A DNA stretch of 64,000 nucleotides from Brachybacterium epidermidis (lineage in GTDB: Bacteria; Actinomycetota; Actinomycetes; Actinomycetales; Dermabacteraceae), in NCBI RefSeq assembly GCF_015209585.1, contig NZ_JADEYR010000007.1:59795-123794 (forward strand), read 5' to 3'. A program made the position numbers and the translations under genes. Every line of letters starts with the position of its first letter. The stretch's first letter is position 1. The notes beneath the pieces were generated by a model. The model saw only the letters and a program-made list of their open reading frames with translations, made no database searches and had not been told where the DNA came from. Positions 27,898 through 36,542 of this stretch are shown in pieces.

Positions 27898-28935
27898 TCA
27901 CACCTCGGTGCCGGAGCCCACCGTGTCCGCTGCCGTGGCGTCCTTGGAATCCCGGCCGACCTGAGCATTCCGGCCGTCCTGGGCGTCCTCGAGGTGGTGC
28001 CCCAGGTGGTGGCGCGCGAACAGCAGGCACTGGCGCAGCACCTGCTCACGCTGCCCCTCTTTGCGGTACGGGCGCGTGTTGACCTCCACCAGCACCGAGC
28101 CGCCCCAGCCGCTGTTGGCCAGGCGCCGCAGCACCTCCGCGCAGGGCTGGTTGCCCTCCCCCGGGGGCAGGTGCTCGTCTTTGGTGGAGTTGCCGGAGCC
28201 GTCGGCCAGGTGCAGGTGGGTCAGGCGCTCCCCGAGGCCCTCGATCAGCACCAGGGCGTCGTCCCCGGCGGTCGCGGCGTGGGAGAGGTCAACCGTCACG
28301 TGCGCGTAGTCCTCGTCAGTGGGGTCGTGATCGGGAAGGTACACCATCACCTCGCGCACTCCCAGGCGCCACGGGTACATGTTCTCCACCGCCACCGCGA
28401 CCCCGTAGCGCTCCTCGATCTCCGCGACGCCGTGCACGAACTCCCTCGCGTAGGAGCCCTGCCAGCGGAACGGCGGGTGTGCCACCACGGTCGGCACCTC
28501 CAGCTCCACGGCGAGCTGGACGGTGCGCTCGATCTTGACCCAGGGGTCGCCGCCCCACAGCCGCTGCAGGAAGAACAGCGTGGGCGCGTGCAGGGACAGG
28601 ATGGGCTGCTGGTAGCGCCCCACGTACGCCCGCAGCTTGTCCGGGTCCTGCGAGTCCTCGGGGTAGGAGACCATCACCTCCACGCCGTCGTAGCCGATGC
28701 TCTGGGACAGGCGGAAGCACTCCTCCACCCCGGCAGGGAACACGGAGGAGGTGGACAGCCCCACGGGGATGTGCCGCTGCGGCCGCTGCTGCTCACTGCG
28801 CAGATCACCCTCCCTCAGGCGCCGCGAGAGGTTCTCGCGGGCGCTGCGCTGCGCACTGTTGGGGCGGGTGTAGGGCTTGCGCGCCCCGTTGCGGGGCGCG
28901 CTGTCGGATGTGCCGCGCTCACGACGTGGGTTCAC
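27898..28935 (-). CDS. Xylose-isomerase-like TIM-barrel sugar phosphate isomerase/epimerase
   Basis: A 345-residue AP endonuclease 2-family barrel. Core strands and metal ligands are seen in GYDGVEVMVSYPED, LSLHAPTLFF, VVAHPPFRWQ, AVENMYPW, VTVDLSHAATAG and HLHLADGSGN. The first ~55 residues are a basic, probably disordered extension and the last ~35 are polar. The substrate is unknown. Start is the GTG at 28935 with GAGGAGG upstream. It lies 126 bases upstream of oleA on the same strand, so co-transcription is possible but unproven. Confidence 0.85.
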   Translation of the reverse strand: MNPRRERGTSDSAPRNGARKPYTRPNSAQRSARENLSRRLREGDLRSEQQRPQRHIPVGLSTSSVFPAGVEECFRLSQSIGYDGVEVMVSYPEDSQDPDKLRAYVGRYQQPILSLHAPTLFFLQRLWGGDPWVKIERTVQLAVELEVPTVVAHPPFRWQGSYAREFVHGVAEIEERYGVAVAVENMYPWRLGVREVMVYLPDHDPTDEDYAHVTVDLSHAATAGDDALVLIEGLGERLTHLHLADGSGNSTKDEHLPPGEGNQPCAEVLRRLANSGWGGSVLVEVNTRPYRKEGQREQVLRQCLLFARHHLGHHLEDAQDGRNAQVGRDSKDATAADTVGSGTEV

Positions 28936-29047
28936 AGTTCCTCCTCGACGCTCGGATGCGTCCCTGTCAGTATGCCGCGCACGCGGGGCCGGTGGGCGGG
29001 CCGGGAGGCACAGGCTGTCGTGGCCGCACCCCGGCCGGGGCCGCGCC

Positions 29048-29053
29048 TAGACT
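29048..29053 (+). promoter_or_regulatory. Leaderless promoter -10 of GNAT gene
   Basis: TAGACT, then 6 bases, then the ATG at 29060. No ribosome binding site is present. Confidence 0.55.
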
Positions 29054-29059
29054 CGCCCC

Positions 29060-30664
29060 ATGCGAGTACGTGACCTGAGGGCCGAGGACGCCCGCGCCTA
29101 CCGGGCGCTCAGCACAGGAGCCTTCGGCGGGCGCGAACCGGCCGAGTCACCACGGCCGTTCAACCCGGCCGAGACCGCGATCGGCATCGATTCCTCCTCC
29201 CTGCCCGGCGGTGTCGACGGAGTGATCGCGGCCGGTGCCCGCATCCGCCACGACCGCATCGCCGTCGGAGGCGGGGTCGCCGCGTGCGGGGGGATCGGCG
29301 GTCTGGCGGTGCATCCAGCGCACCGAGGCAACGGACTGTTCGGCCCCCTGCTCACCGCGGTGATCGCGCGCTGCCAGGGAGAGGGCATGGCCTTCTCGAT
29401 GCTGTACCCCTCCAATCCCGCGCTCTACCGCCGCTACGGGTACCAGGAGGTGGCTCGGGAGACCGAGGTTCAGGTGCCGCTCGGAGACCTGCAGCGACTG
29501 CGCCCCGTGGGCGACAGGCGCCTGGTCCCTGTCACCGAGCGGACCATGCCGCGCCTGCGCGCCCTGTACCGGGAGCTGACCTGCGAGGACAACGGCATGC
29601 TGCTGCGCGAGGGGCCACTGTTCCCCGAGGGCGTGCCGGGCGATGGCTGGTCGGCGCTGCTGCTGGAGGACGTCGACGGCCGCGACCACGGCTACATCTC
29701 CTGGACCCGTGCGGCCGACCACACCTCCGAGGAGGGCCTGGAGGTGCACGAGATCCTCGGCCGCACCCGCGAGGATCTCACCGCCCTGCTGCGCTCCCTG
29801 GGCTCCTGGTCCACGGTCACCTCCACCGCACGCCTGCGGCTGCGCACGGAGGACCCGGTGTTGAACGTGCTGCCCAGCGGCAGGCTGCGCCCGGCCCCCG
29901 ACATGCCCGGCATCGTGATGATGCGGGTGATCGATACGGCCGCGGCGCTCGAGGCCAGGCCCGCGCCCGATGGCCTCGAGGGCGCGATCCTGCTGACGGT
30001 CGAGGACCTCACCGTTCCGGAGGGCACCTGCCGGGCCGCCGGCAGCTGGAAGGTCCGGGCGGCAGGTGGACGCATCACCGCCGATCCTCTCCCGCAGTCC
30101 TCGGCCGACCCGGCGGCCGGCCCCTCGTCGGGGACCGAGGGGCTGGTGGGTGTGGTGCGCCTGGACATCCACGCCGCCTCGCTGCTGCTGACCGGCGGAC
30201 GCACCGTGGCCGACGCCCGCCGCCTGGGCCTGGGCGCTGATGCCGATCCCGCAGCCGGGCGCTTCCTCGACGCCCTGCTGGCGGGCCCCCCCCTCGGTGC
30301 TGGATGCGTTCTGACCCGCCCGCCTCCTCTGCCCCGCACGCCTCCTCTGCCCCGCACGCCTCCTCTACCCCGCCTGCGCCCCCAGACCCGCACCAGTCCC
30401 ACCGCACCCTCGACCCCTGGAGCACTCCCGCATGGCCAAGCTGCACTTCAAGTACGGAGCGATGAACTCCGGGAAGTCCGACACGCTGATCAAGACCGCG
30501 TACAACTACGACGAGCGGGGCCTTGCCACGATCACCGTCAAGCCCGCCCTGGACACCAAGGGCGAGGACTGGGTGGTGGCCCGCGGCGGTGCGAAGCGCC
30601 AGGTGGACGTGCTCGCCGCCCCCGGGGAGGACATCCGCTCCCACATCCACACCGTGGCCGATGA
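29060..30664 (+). CDS. Eis-like GNAT N-acetyltransferase, 3' end probably frameshifted
   Basis: The first ~410 residues match the Eis type: an N-terminal GNAT domain (GIGGLAVHPAHRGNGLFGPLLTAVI; MLYPSNPALYRRYGYQEV), a second GNAT-like half, and a C-terminal sterol-carrier-like fold. Eis enzymes acetylate amines, including aminoglycosides. As sequenced the frame runs 534 codons and overlaps tdk by 233 bases, ending in Pro/Arg-rich sequence. If the C8 run at 30286-30293 had one C fewer, the protein would end SVLDAF at a TGA at 30312-30314 (417 residues), a normal Eis length. I regard the long tail as an artefact or a mutation. Confidence 0.8.
   Translation: MRVRDLRAEDARAYRALSTGAFGGREPAESPRPFNPAETAIGIDSSSLPGGVDGVIAAGARIRHDRIAVGGGVAACGGIGGLAVHPAHRGNGLFGPLLTAVIARCQGEGMAFSMLYPSNPALYRRYGYQEVARETEVQVPLGDLQRLRPVGDRRLVPVTERTMPRLRALYRELTCEDNGMLLREGPLFPEGVPGDGWSALLLEDVDGRDHGYISWTRAADHTSEEGLEVHEILGRTREDLTALLRSLGSWSTVTSTARLRLRTEDPVLNVLPSGRLRPAPDMPGIVMMRVIDTAAALEARPAPDGLEGAILLTVEDLTVPEGTCRAAGSWKVRAAGGRITADPLPQSSADPAAGPSSGTEGLVGVVRLDIHAASLLLTGGRTVADARRLGLGADADPAAGRFLDALLAGPPLGAGCVLTRPPPLPRTPPLPRTPPLPRLRPQTRTSPTAPSTPGALPHGQAALQVRSDELREVRHADQDRVQLRRAGPCHDHRQARPGHQGRGLGGGPRRCEAPGGRARRPRGGHPLPHPHRGR
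30323..30376. repeat. Three 18-bp tandem repeats between GNAT gene and tdk
   Basis: CCTCCTCTGCCCCGCACG occurs twice exactly and a third time with changes at three of its 18 positions. In the extended GNAT frame it would encode repeated PPLPRT. Confidence 0.85.
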
Positions 30665-31043
30665 CAAGGGCCTGCGCCCCCTTCACTGCGTGCTGGTGGA
30701 CGAGTCGCAGTTCCTGGAACCCGCCCAGATCGACCAGCTGTTCCGCATCGCCAAGGAGGACGGCATCTCGGTGATCTGCTACGGGCTGCGGGCCGACTTC
30801 CGCACCCGCACGTTCCCCGGTGCCCTGCGCCTGTTCGAGCTGGCCGACAACATCGAGAAGCTGCCCACCATGTGTCGCTGCGGTTCCCAGGCCGAGTTCA
30901 ACTGCCGCGTGGTGGACGATCGTCATGTGTTCGAGGGCGATCAGGTGGCCATCGACGACGGGGCCGCCGTCACCTACGAGTCGCTGTGCGGGGCATGCTT
31001 CATGCGCGAGCAGGAGGACGCCGGGGTGCACGTGCTGGGCTGA
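30432..31043 (+). CDS. tdk: Thymidine kinase
   Basis: A 203-residue type II thymidine kinase. The P-loop is YGAMNSGKSD, Walker B is LVDESQF, and a zinc site is formed by MCRCGSQ and CGACF. It phosphorylates thymidine in the salvage pathway. A weak GGAG precedes the ATG. It may be read from the GNAT promoter, and a strong hairpin closes the unit. Confidence 0.96.
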   Translation: MAKLHFKYGAMNSGKSDTLIKTAYNYDERGLATITVKPALDTKGEDWVVARGGAKRQVDVLAAPGEDIRSHIHTVADDKGLRPLHCVLVDESQFLEPAQIDQLFRIAKEDGISVICYGLRADFRTRTFPGALRLFELADNIEKLPTMCRCGSQAEFNCRVVDDRHVFEGDQVAIDDGAAVTYESLCGACFMREQEDAGVHVLG

Positions 31044-31142
31044 CCTCACCCCCGCGAGGGCCCGGGCCCGATCGCACGGCATCGGGTGTCCGCGCTGGCC
31101 GCGCGGGCACGCAACCGGGGCAGGCGGGGGGCGGACGCAGTG

Positions 31143-31177
31143 ACGGGGCGGTGCCGGATGATCCGGCACCGCCCCGT
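31143..31177. terminator. Bidirectional terminator downstream of tdk
   Basis: A near-perfect palindrome with 17-base arms (31143-31159 and 31161-31177) around a single central base. It lies between convergent tdk and the small coiled protein gene. Confidence 0.85.
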
Positions 31178-31200
31178 CGTCGTCCTGGGAACGGGAGCGC

Positions 31201-31602
31201 TCAGGAGCTGAGCGGACGGTCCTCGCCCACCTCGGCGTCACCGCCTGCGGTCGCAGTGTCCTCGGAGGCCTCGTTCAGCGATGCCTCCTTCTCCTCGTCC
31301 TGCTTCGCGCTCTGCTTCTCCGCCTTCTTCTCGGAGACGCGCTCCTTGGCGCCACCGGCCAGGCCGGCGGCCTTCTCCTTGGCGCTCTCCGCAACGCCGG
31401 GGGCCTTGTCCTTCACGGTCTCCGCGGCGTCATGCGCTGCCTTCCCGGCGGTATCCCGGGCCTGGGCGGCCTTGCGCTGGACCTCGGGATCCTCGACGAT
31501 CTGCCGAGCGGTGCGCTCGAGCGACTCGTAGGGGCCGCGGCCCATGCGGGAGCCGACGACGAAGCCGATGGTCAGACCGGAGATGAACAGGAACCTCTTC
31601 AC
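31201..31602 (-). CDS. YtxH-like small membrane-anchored Ala/Lys/Glu-rich protein
   Basis: A 133-residue protein with an N-terminal membrane segment (MKRFLFISGLTIGFVVGSRMGRGPYESLE) and a long Ala/Lys/Glu-rich helical or LEA-like tail (AHDAAETVKDKAPGVAESAKEKAAG). The glycine pair in GSRMGRGPYE is typical of YtxH-type actinobacterial proteins. Function is unknown; a stress or envelope role is a guess. Start is the GTG at 31602 with AGGAGG six bases upstream. Confidence 0.8.
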   Translation of the reverse strand: MKRFLFISGLTIGFVVGSRMGRGPYESLERTARQIVEDPEVQRKAAQARDTAGKAAHDAAETVKDKAPGVAESAKEKAAGLAGGAKERVSEKKAEKQSAKQDEEKEASLNEASEDTATAGGDAEVGEDRPLSS

Positions 31603-31850
31603 GGGGTGCCTCCTACGTTCGGGGATCGTGTCGCGTGCATCGTCCCACACATCCATGTGACCCACTGCTCGGGGCCCCGCCCGCGAAAGCGTCGACCAAG
31701 CGGTCCGCAGCGGCGTGGGCCCCTCCCCTGTCAGGTCCGTTCTTGTTCCTGTCCTCATCATCGGCGAGCGGGATCTACGATCGTTCCCGGGAGAGGACCG
31801 GTCACAGTACGCCCGGCCCGCCCCGCGGAGCTTTCGAGGAGCAGACGACG

Positions 31851-34800
31851 GTGTCATCCATGCAGTCCCCCGGCCAGACCACCCGCATCACCATCGAGGA
31901 CGTCGCCGATCAGGTCCGCACCTGGGTCCAGGCTGCGCGCACCCGCCCGGTCCCGCCCCCGGCGAAGCTCCTCGCGGATCTGCTGAAGGATCCGAAGGGC
32001 CTGGAGTTCACCCTCGCCTTCGTGGACCGGGTGATCCGCACCGAGGATCCGAAGGCCGCCGCGGTGGAGCTGCGCCGGCTGGCCCAGGATCCGCCCGCGT
32101 TCCTGCCTCCGGCGCTGCGTCGCGTGGTGGCACTGGGCGGCTCCGCCTCGAAACTGGCACCCCAGGTGGTGGTCCCCACCGCGCAGGCCGTGATGCGGAC
32201 GATGGTCTCCCACCTGATCCTCGACGCCCGCCCCGGCCCGCTCACCCGCTCGATCGCGAGGATGACGGCCGACGGCACCAAGCTCAACATCAACCCCCTC
32301 GGCGAGGCGGTGCTGGGGGCGCAGGAGGCCGCCCGCCGCCTGCAGGGGGTGCGGGAGCTGGCCGCACGGCCTGATGTCGACTACGTCTCCATCAAGGTGT
32401 CCTCGATCGTGGACCATCTCCCGTTGTGGGCGGCCGACCAGACCGTCGACCATATTGTGGAGACCCTGCTGCCGCTGTACCTGGACGCCGCCCGGGGAGA
32501 GCACCCCACCTTCCTGAACATGGACATGGAGGAGTACCGGGACCTGGAGCTGACCCTGCGGGTGTTCGAGAAGCTGCTGGACCGGCCGGAGCTGGCCGGC
32601 TACCGCGCCGGCATCGTCCTGCAGGCGTACCTGCCCGACTGTCCCACCGCGATGGCGCGCCTGCGCGAGTTCGCCGAGAGGCGCGTCGTCTCAGGCGGTG
32701 CTCCGATCAAGGTGCGCCTGGTCAAGGGAGCGAACCTGGCGATGGAGCGGGTCGACGCGTCCGTGCACGGCTGGCCGCAGGCGCCGCTGCTCAGCAAGGA
32801 GTCCACGGACGCGCAGTACAAGCGCATGCTGATGGAGGCCCTGGACCCGGCGAAGCTCGAGGCCGTGAACATCGGCGTGGCCGGGCACAACCTGTTCGAC
32901 ATCGCCTTCGCGCACCTGCTGATGCGCGAGCGCGGCATCCGCCCCCTGCCCAGCAGCGGCATCGAGTTCGAGATGCTGGCGGGCATGGCGCCCGGTCAGC
33001 AGGCGGTGGTCCGCGAGTCTGTGGGGTCGATGCGGCTGTACGTGCCGGTGGTGGCCCCGCAGCAGTTCGACGTGGCGGTCTCCTACCTCGTGCGTCGTCT
33101 GGAGGAGAACGCCTCCAGCGAGAACTTCATGTCGGCCGTGTTCGAACTGGACTCCCAGCCGACCCTGTTCGACCGCGAGATGGAGCGCTTCTCCCGCGCC
33201 CTCACCCGCGCCCTGGAGGAGACCTCCCCTCGCACCCACCGCGACCAGGATCGCGCCGCCGAGGCGAGCGAGGGATTGCCGGAACTGGGCTCTCCCGCGA
33301 TCCCCGCGGTGCCGGGTCGCTTCCGCAACACCCCGGACACCGACATGTCCACCCCGGGTAACCAGCGGTGGGCGGAGATGATCACGCACCGTCTGCGCGG
33401 GTCCCGGATCGGCGTCGAGGAGGCGCAGCGGATCCGGGTGGACTCGGTCGAGGGCGTGGACGCGGTGCTCTCGAAGGCGATCGACGCACAGCGGGGTTGG
33501 GCGGCCCTGCCCGCCCAGAAGCGTGCCGCGGTGCTGCGACGAGCAGCCAGGGTGCTGGCCGCCCACCGCGCGGAGCTGTTGGAGGTCGCGGCCTCGGAGA
33601 CCGGCAAGACCCTGGACCAGGGGGATCCGGAGATCAGCGAGGCCATCGATTTCGCGCTCTACTACGCCGATCAGGCGGAGGCCCTGGCCACGGATGCGGA
33701 GACCGCGTTCACCCCGCGGCGACTGACCCTGGTCACCCCGCCGTGGAACTTCCCCATCGCCATACCCACCGGCAGCATGCTCGCGCCGCTGGCCACCGGC
33801 AGTGCCGTGGTGATGAAGCCGGCGCCCCAGGCGCGACGCTGCGGCGCCTACCTGGGCCGTCTGCTGCACGAGGCGGGGGTGCCCGAGGGCGTGCTGACCG
33901 TCGTCGACGTCCCCGAGGACGAGACCGGAAGGGCGCTGATCACCGATGAGCGCGTGGACCAGCTGATCCTCACCGGCGGCTACGAGACCGCCGAGCTGTT
34001 CGCCTCCTGGCGCCCAGAGCTGCGCATCATGGCCGAGACCAGCGGCAAGAACGCCATCGTGGTCACCCCGCACGCGGATCTGGACCTCGCAGCGAAGGAC
34101 GTGGCCGCGAGCGCCTTCGGCCACGCGGGCCAGAAGTGCTCGGCCGCCAGTCTGGTGATCACCGTGGGGTCGGTGTCCCGGTCCCGCCGTTTCATGGCGC
34201 AGCTGGCCGATGCCGTGCTGAGCCTGCACGTGGGGCACCCGATCGATCCCACCGTGCAGATGGGCCCGGTGATCGAGCCCCCGGGCGAGAAGCTCGCCTC
34301 CGGACTCACCGAGCTGGGCGAGGGAGAGACCTGGCTGTCGCGGCCGCGTCAGCTTGACGAGGAGGGCCGCGTGTTCACCCCCGGTGTGCGCGAGGGCGTC
34401 AAGGAGGGCTCCCCCTTCCACCTCACTGAGTACTTCGGGCCGGTGCTCGGGATCATGCACGCTCCCACCCTCGAGGACGCGGTGCGGATGCAGAACGGCA
34501 CGGCCTACGGGCTCACCGCCGGCCTGCACTCCCTGGACCCGGCCGAGATCTCCTGGTGGACCGAGCATGTCGAGGCCGGCAACCTGTACGTCAACCGTGG
34601 CATCACCGGCGCGATCGTGGAGCGGCAGTCCTTCGGCGGCTGGAAGCGCTCGGCCATCGGGAAGACGGCCAAGGCCGGCGGCCCCAACTACCTGGTGCAC
34701 TTGATGGACGCGGCGGACCGCGAGCCGGGCGACGCCGCCGGTGGTGCCGATCCGGCGCAGCTCGAGGCGGCCTGGCTGGACGAGGCCCGCCACTCCGATC

Positions 34801-35330
34801 GGGAGCACTTCGCCAGCACCTACGCGCCGCGCGACGCCCAGGATCTGCACGGGGAGATCAACGTGCTGCGGTACCTGCCGCTGCCGGTGATGGTGCGGGC
34901 CGCCTCCGATGCGCGACCCGTCGAGCTGGTGCGCGTGCTGCACGCGGCGGCCACCGTGGGTGCCGCGGTGGAGGTCTCCGTGGCCTCCGGCGGCGGGGCC
35001 GCCGAGCTGGAAGCGGCGGCGCAGCGGGCAGGTCTGGACGGCGGCCTGGTGCGGGTGGAGGACGATGCCGCTTTCGCCGCGCGGATCAAGGAGCTGGCGC
35101 AGCGCCGGGTGCGGGTGATCGGCACTGTCGATGCCTCGCTGCGCCGGGCGATCGCGGACCGCGTGGAGGTGGCGCTGTTCGACGGCGCGGTGGTCTCCAG
35201 CGGTCGCGTGGAGCTGCTGACGTTCCTGCACGAGCAGGCGATCAGCGCCACCGATCACCGCTACGGAAACCTGCTTCCCCACCGGCAGGACCTCACCGGT
35301 GGCCGGGGCTGGGAGCGCGGCAGGCTCTGA
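31851..35330 (+). CDS. putA: Bifunctional proline dehydrogenase / L-glutamate gamma-semialdehyde dehydrogenase
   Basis: A 1159-residue PutA. The N-terminal FAD-dependent PRODH barrel includes YVSIKVSSIVDHLPLW, RLVKGANLAMER and GIEFEMLAGMAPGQ. The C-terminal aldehyde dehydrogenase has TLVTPPWNFPIAIP, the base Glu in RIMAETSGKNA and the nucleophile Cys in FGHAGQKCSAAS. It oxidises proline to glutamate by channelling. No ribbon-helix-helix DNA-binding domain is present, so it is a non-regulatory PutA. The GTG at 31851 has GAGGAG nine bases upstream; an ATG three codons on is an alternative. TACGAT at 31776-31781 is a possible -10. Confidence 0.95.
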   Translation: MSSMQSPGQTTRITIEDVADQVRTWVQAARTRPVPPPAKLLADLLKDPKGLEFTLAFVDRVIRTEDPKAAAVELRRLAQDPPAFLPPALRRVVALGGSASKLAPQVVVPTAQAVMRTMVSHLILDARPGPLTRSIARMTADGTKLNINPLGEAVLGAQEAARRLQGVRELAARPDVDYVSIKVSSIVDHLPLWAADQTVDHIVETLLPLYLDAARGEHPTFLNMDMEEYRDLELTLRVFEKLLDRPELAGYRAGIVLQAYLPDCPTAMARLREFAERRVVSGGAPIKVRLVKGANLAMERVDASVHGWPQAPLLSKESTDAQYKRMLMEALDPAKLEAVNIGVAGHNLFDIAFAHLLMRERGIRPLPSSGIEFEMLAGMAPGQQAVVRESVGSMRLYVPVVAPQQFDVAVSYLVRRLEENASSENFMSAVFELDSQPTLFDREMERFSRALTRALEETSPRTHRDQDRAAEASEGLPELGSPAIPAVPGRFRNTPDTDMSTPGNQRWAEMITHRLRGSRIGVEEAQRIRVDSVEGVDAVLSKAIDAQRGWAALPAQKRAAVLRRAARVLAAHRAELLEVAASETGKTLDQGDPEISEAIDFALYYADQAEALATDAETAFTPRRLTLVTPPWNFPIAIPTGSMLAPLATGSAVVMKPAPQARRCGAYLGRLLHEAGVPEGVLTVVDVPEDETGRALITDERVDQLILTGGYETAELFASWRPELRIMAETSGKNAIVVTPHADLDLAAKDVAASAFGHAGQKCSAASLVITVGSVSRSRRFMAQLADAVLSLHVGHPIDPTVQMGPVIEPPGEKLASGLTELGEGETWLSRPRQLDEEGRVFTPGVREGVKEGSPFHLTEYFGPVLGIMHAPTLEDAVRMQNGTAYGLTAGLHSLDPAEISWWTEHVEAGNLYVNRGITGAIVERQSFGGWKRSAIGKTAKAGGPNYLVHLMDAADREPGDAAGGADPAQLEAAWLDEARHSDREHFASTYAPRDAQDLHGEINVLRYLPLPVMVRAASDARPVELVRVLHAAATVGAAVEVSVASGGGAAELEAAAQRAGLDGGLVRVEDDAAFAARIKELAQRRVRVIGTVDASLRRAIADRVEVALFDGAVVSSGRVELLTFLHEQAISATDHRYGNLLPHRQDLTGGRGWERGRL

Positions 35331-35357
35331 GCAGGGCCCGCCGAGAGGACCCCAGCC

Positions 35358-36533
35358 ATGCCCGATGGAGCGAACCCCCGCACGGATTCCGAGGTCACGC
35401 CGCTCCCGCCGAAGGAGGCCCTGGATCGGGCGCGCCGCGCCACCTCGGCCCTGCTGGAGCACTTCCGTGCCGAGACGGATCCGGACATGCTGATCGAGCG
35501 CACTCCTCGGCAGGAGGGCGACCCGGAGTTCACCTACGTCTGGCCGCTGTCCCAGGCCCGGGCCGCCGTCACCGAGCTGATCGCTGCCCACGGCAGCGGT
35601 ACTTCCGGGGACAAGCGCCCCGACGAGGATCTGCTCGCTGCCGATGAGTCCCTGCTGCGGGCACAGGAGAGGTACTGGTACCCCGCCGGAGGTACGACGG
35701 GCCTGCCCGGGTACACCGCCGCCACCGATTTCGAACAGGGCGCCCACGGCGACTTCTTCTACGACGACAACGACTGGGTCGCCCTGCTGGAGATCGAGCA
35801 GCACCTGCTCACCGACGGTGCCTTCGGGAACCTCGAGCGCGCCCAGCAGCTGCTGGAGCTGTTCCGTTCAGGTGAGGCGACCGATGCCGCCCTTCCCTCC
35901 CTGGGCGGGATCTGGTGGACGCAGGGCGACTGGAACGACGACCGCAACACGGTCTCGACCGTGCCGTCGGCGAAGGTGGCCCTGCGCCTGTATCAACTGA
36001 CCGGCGATCCCTCCGCCCTGGAGGACGCCCTGCGCTGGATGGACTGGGCCCGCGAGACCCTGCTCGCGCCCGAGGGGCTGTACTGGGACAACATCAAGCC
36101 CGACGGCACCATCGACCGCACATTCTGGACGTACAACCAGGGCGTGCCCCTGGGGACGGAGGCCCTGGCCTACGAGATCACCGGCGAGAAGGCCCATCGG
36201 GACCGTGCGCTGGAGCTGGCTGAGGCGATCGCGGCGAATTACCGGCCCTTCGAGGCCGGCGGCCCGATGGACGAGCAGCCGATCCAGTTCAACGCGATCC
36301 TGCTGACCAACCTGCTGCTGGCCGAGTCGATCCTCGGAGCCCGCGTCCAGGGCCGGAAGATCACCGAGGCCTACGCGCAGCGCCTGTGGCAGGACCGGCG
36401 GGACCCCACCACGGACATGGTCACCGGCTCGCGCGAGACCGGCGTGGGGACACACCTGCTGGACCAGGCCGGCTTCGCGCGCACCCTGGCGCTGGCGGCG
36501 ATGCCGCGACCGCTGTGGACGTACCTGAGCTGA
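35358..36533 (+). CDS. Glycoside hydrolase family 76 protein, no signal peptide
   Basis: A 391-residue (alpha/alpha)6-barrel protein. The catalytic Asp pair of GH76 is in DFFYDDNDWVALLEIEQ; GIWWTQGDWNDDRNTVSTVPSAKVALRLYQLTGD and FWTYNQGVPLGTEALAYEITG are also typical. The family holds alpha-1,6-mannanases. No signal peptide is visible, so it probably acts in the cytoplasm, which is unusual for a mannan-degrading enzyme. It follows putA by 27 bases on the same strand. The true substrate is uncertain. Confidence 0.85.
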   Translation: MPDGANPRTDSEVTPLPPKEALDRARRATSALLEHFRAETDPDMLIERTPRQEGDPEFTYVWPLSQARAAVTELIAAHGSGTSGDKRPDEDLLAADESLLRAQERYWYPAGGTTGLPGYTAATDFEQGAHGDFFYDDNDWVALLEIEQHLLTDGAFGNLERAQQLLELFRSGEATDAALPSLGGIWWTQGDWNDDRNTVSTVPSAKVALRLYQLTGDPSALEDALRWMDWARETLLAPEGLYWDNIKPDGTIDRTFWTYNQGVPLGTEALAYEITGEKAHRDRALELAEAIAANYRPFEAGGPMDEQPIQFNAILLTNLLLAESILGARVQGRKITEAYAQRLWQDRRDPTTDMVTGSRETGVGTHLLDQAGFARTLALAAMPRPLWTYLS

Positions 36534-36542
36534 ACGACGTTC

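Noticed and set aside
30323..30376. Three 18-bp repeats considered as a CRISPR array
   Set aside because: The repeats are directly adjacent with no spacers; this is a plain tandem repeat.
32691..35804. A minus-strand open frame of over 1000 codons opposite putA
   Set aside because: It mirrors the putA codons, is rich in His/Gly/Arg/Gln as expected for antisense of GC-rich genes, and shows no known domain.
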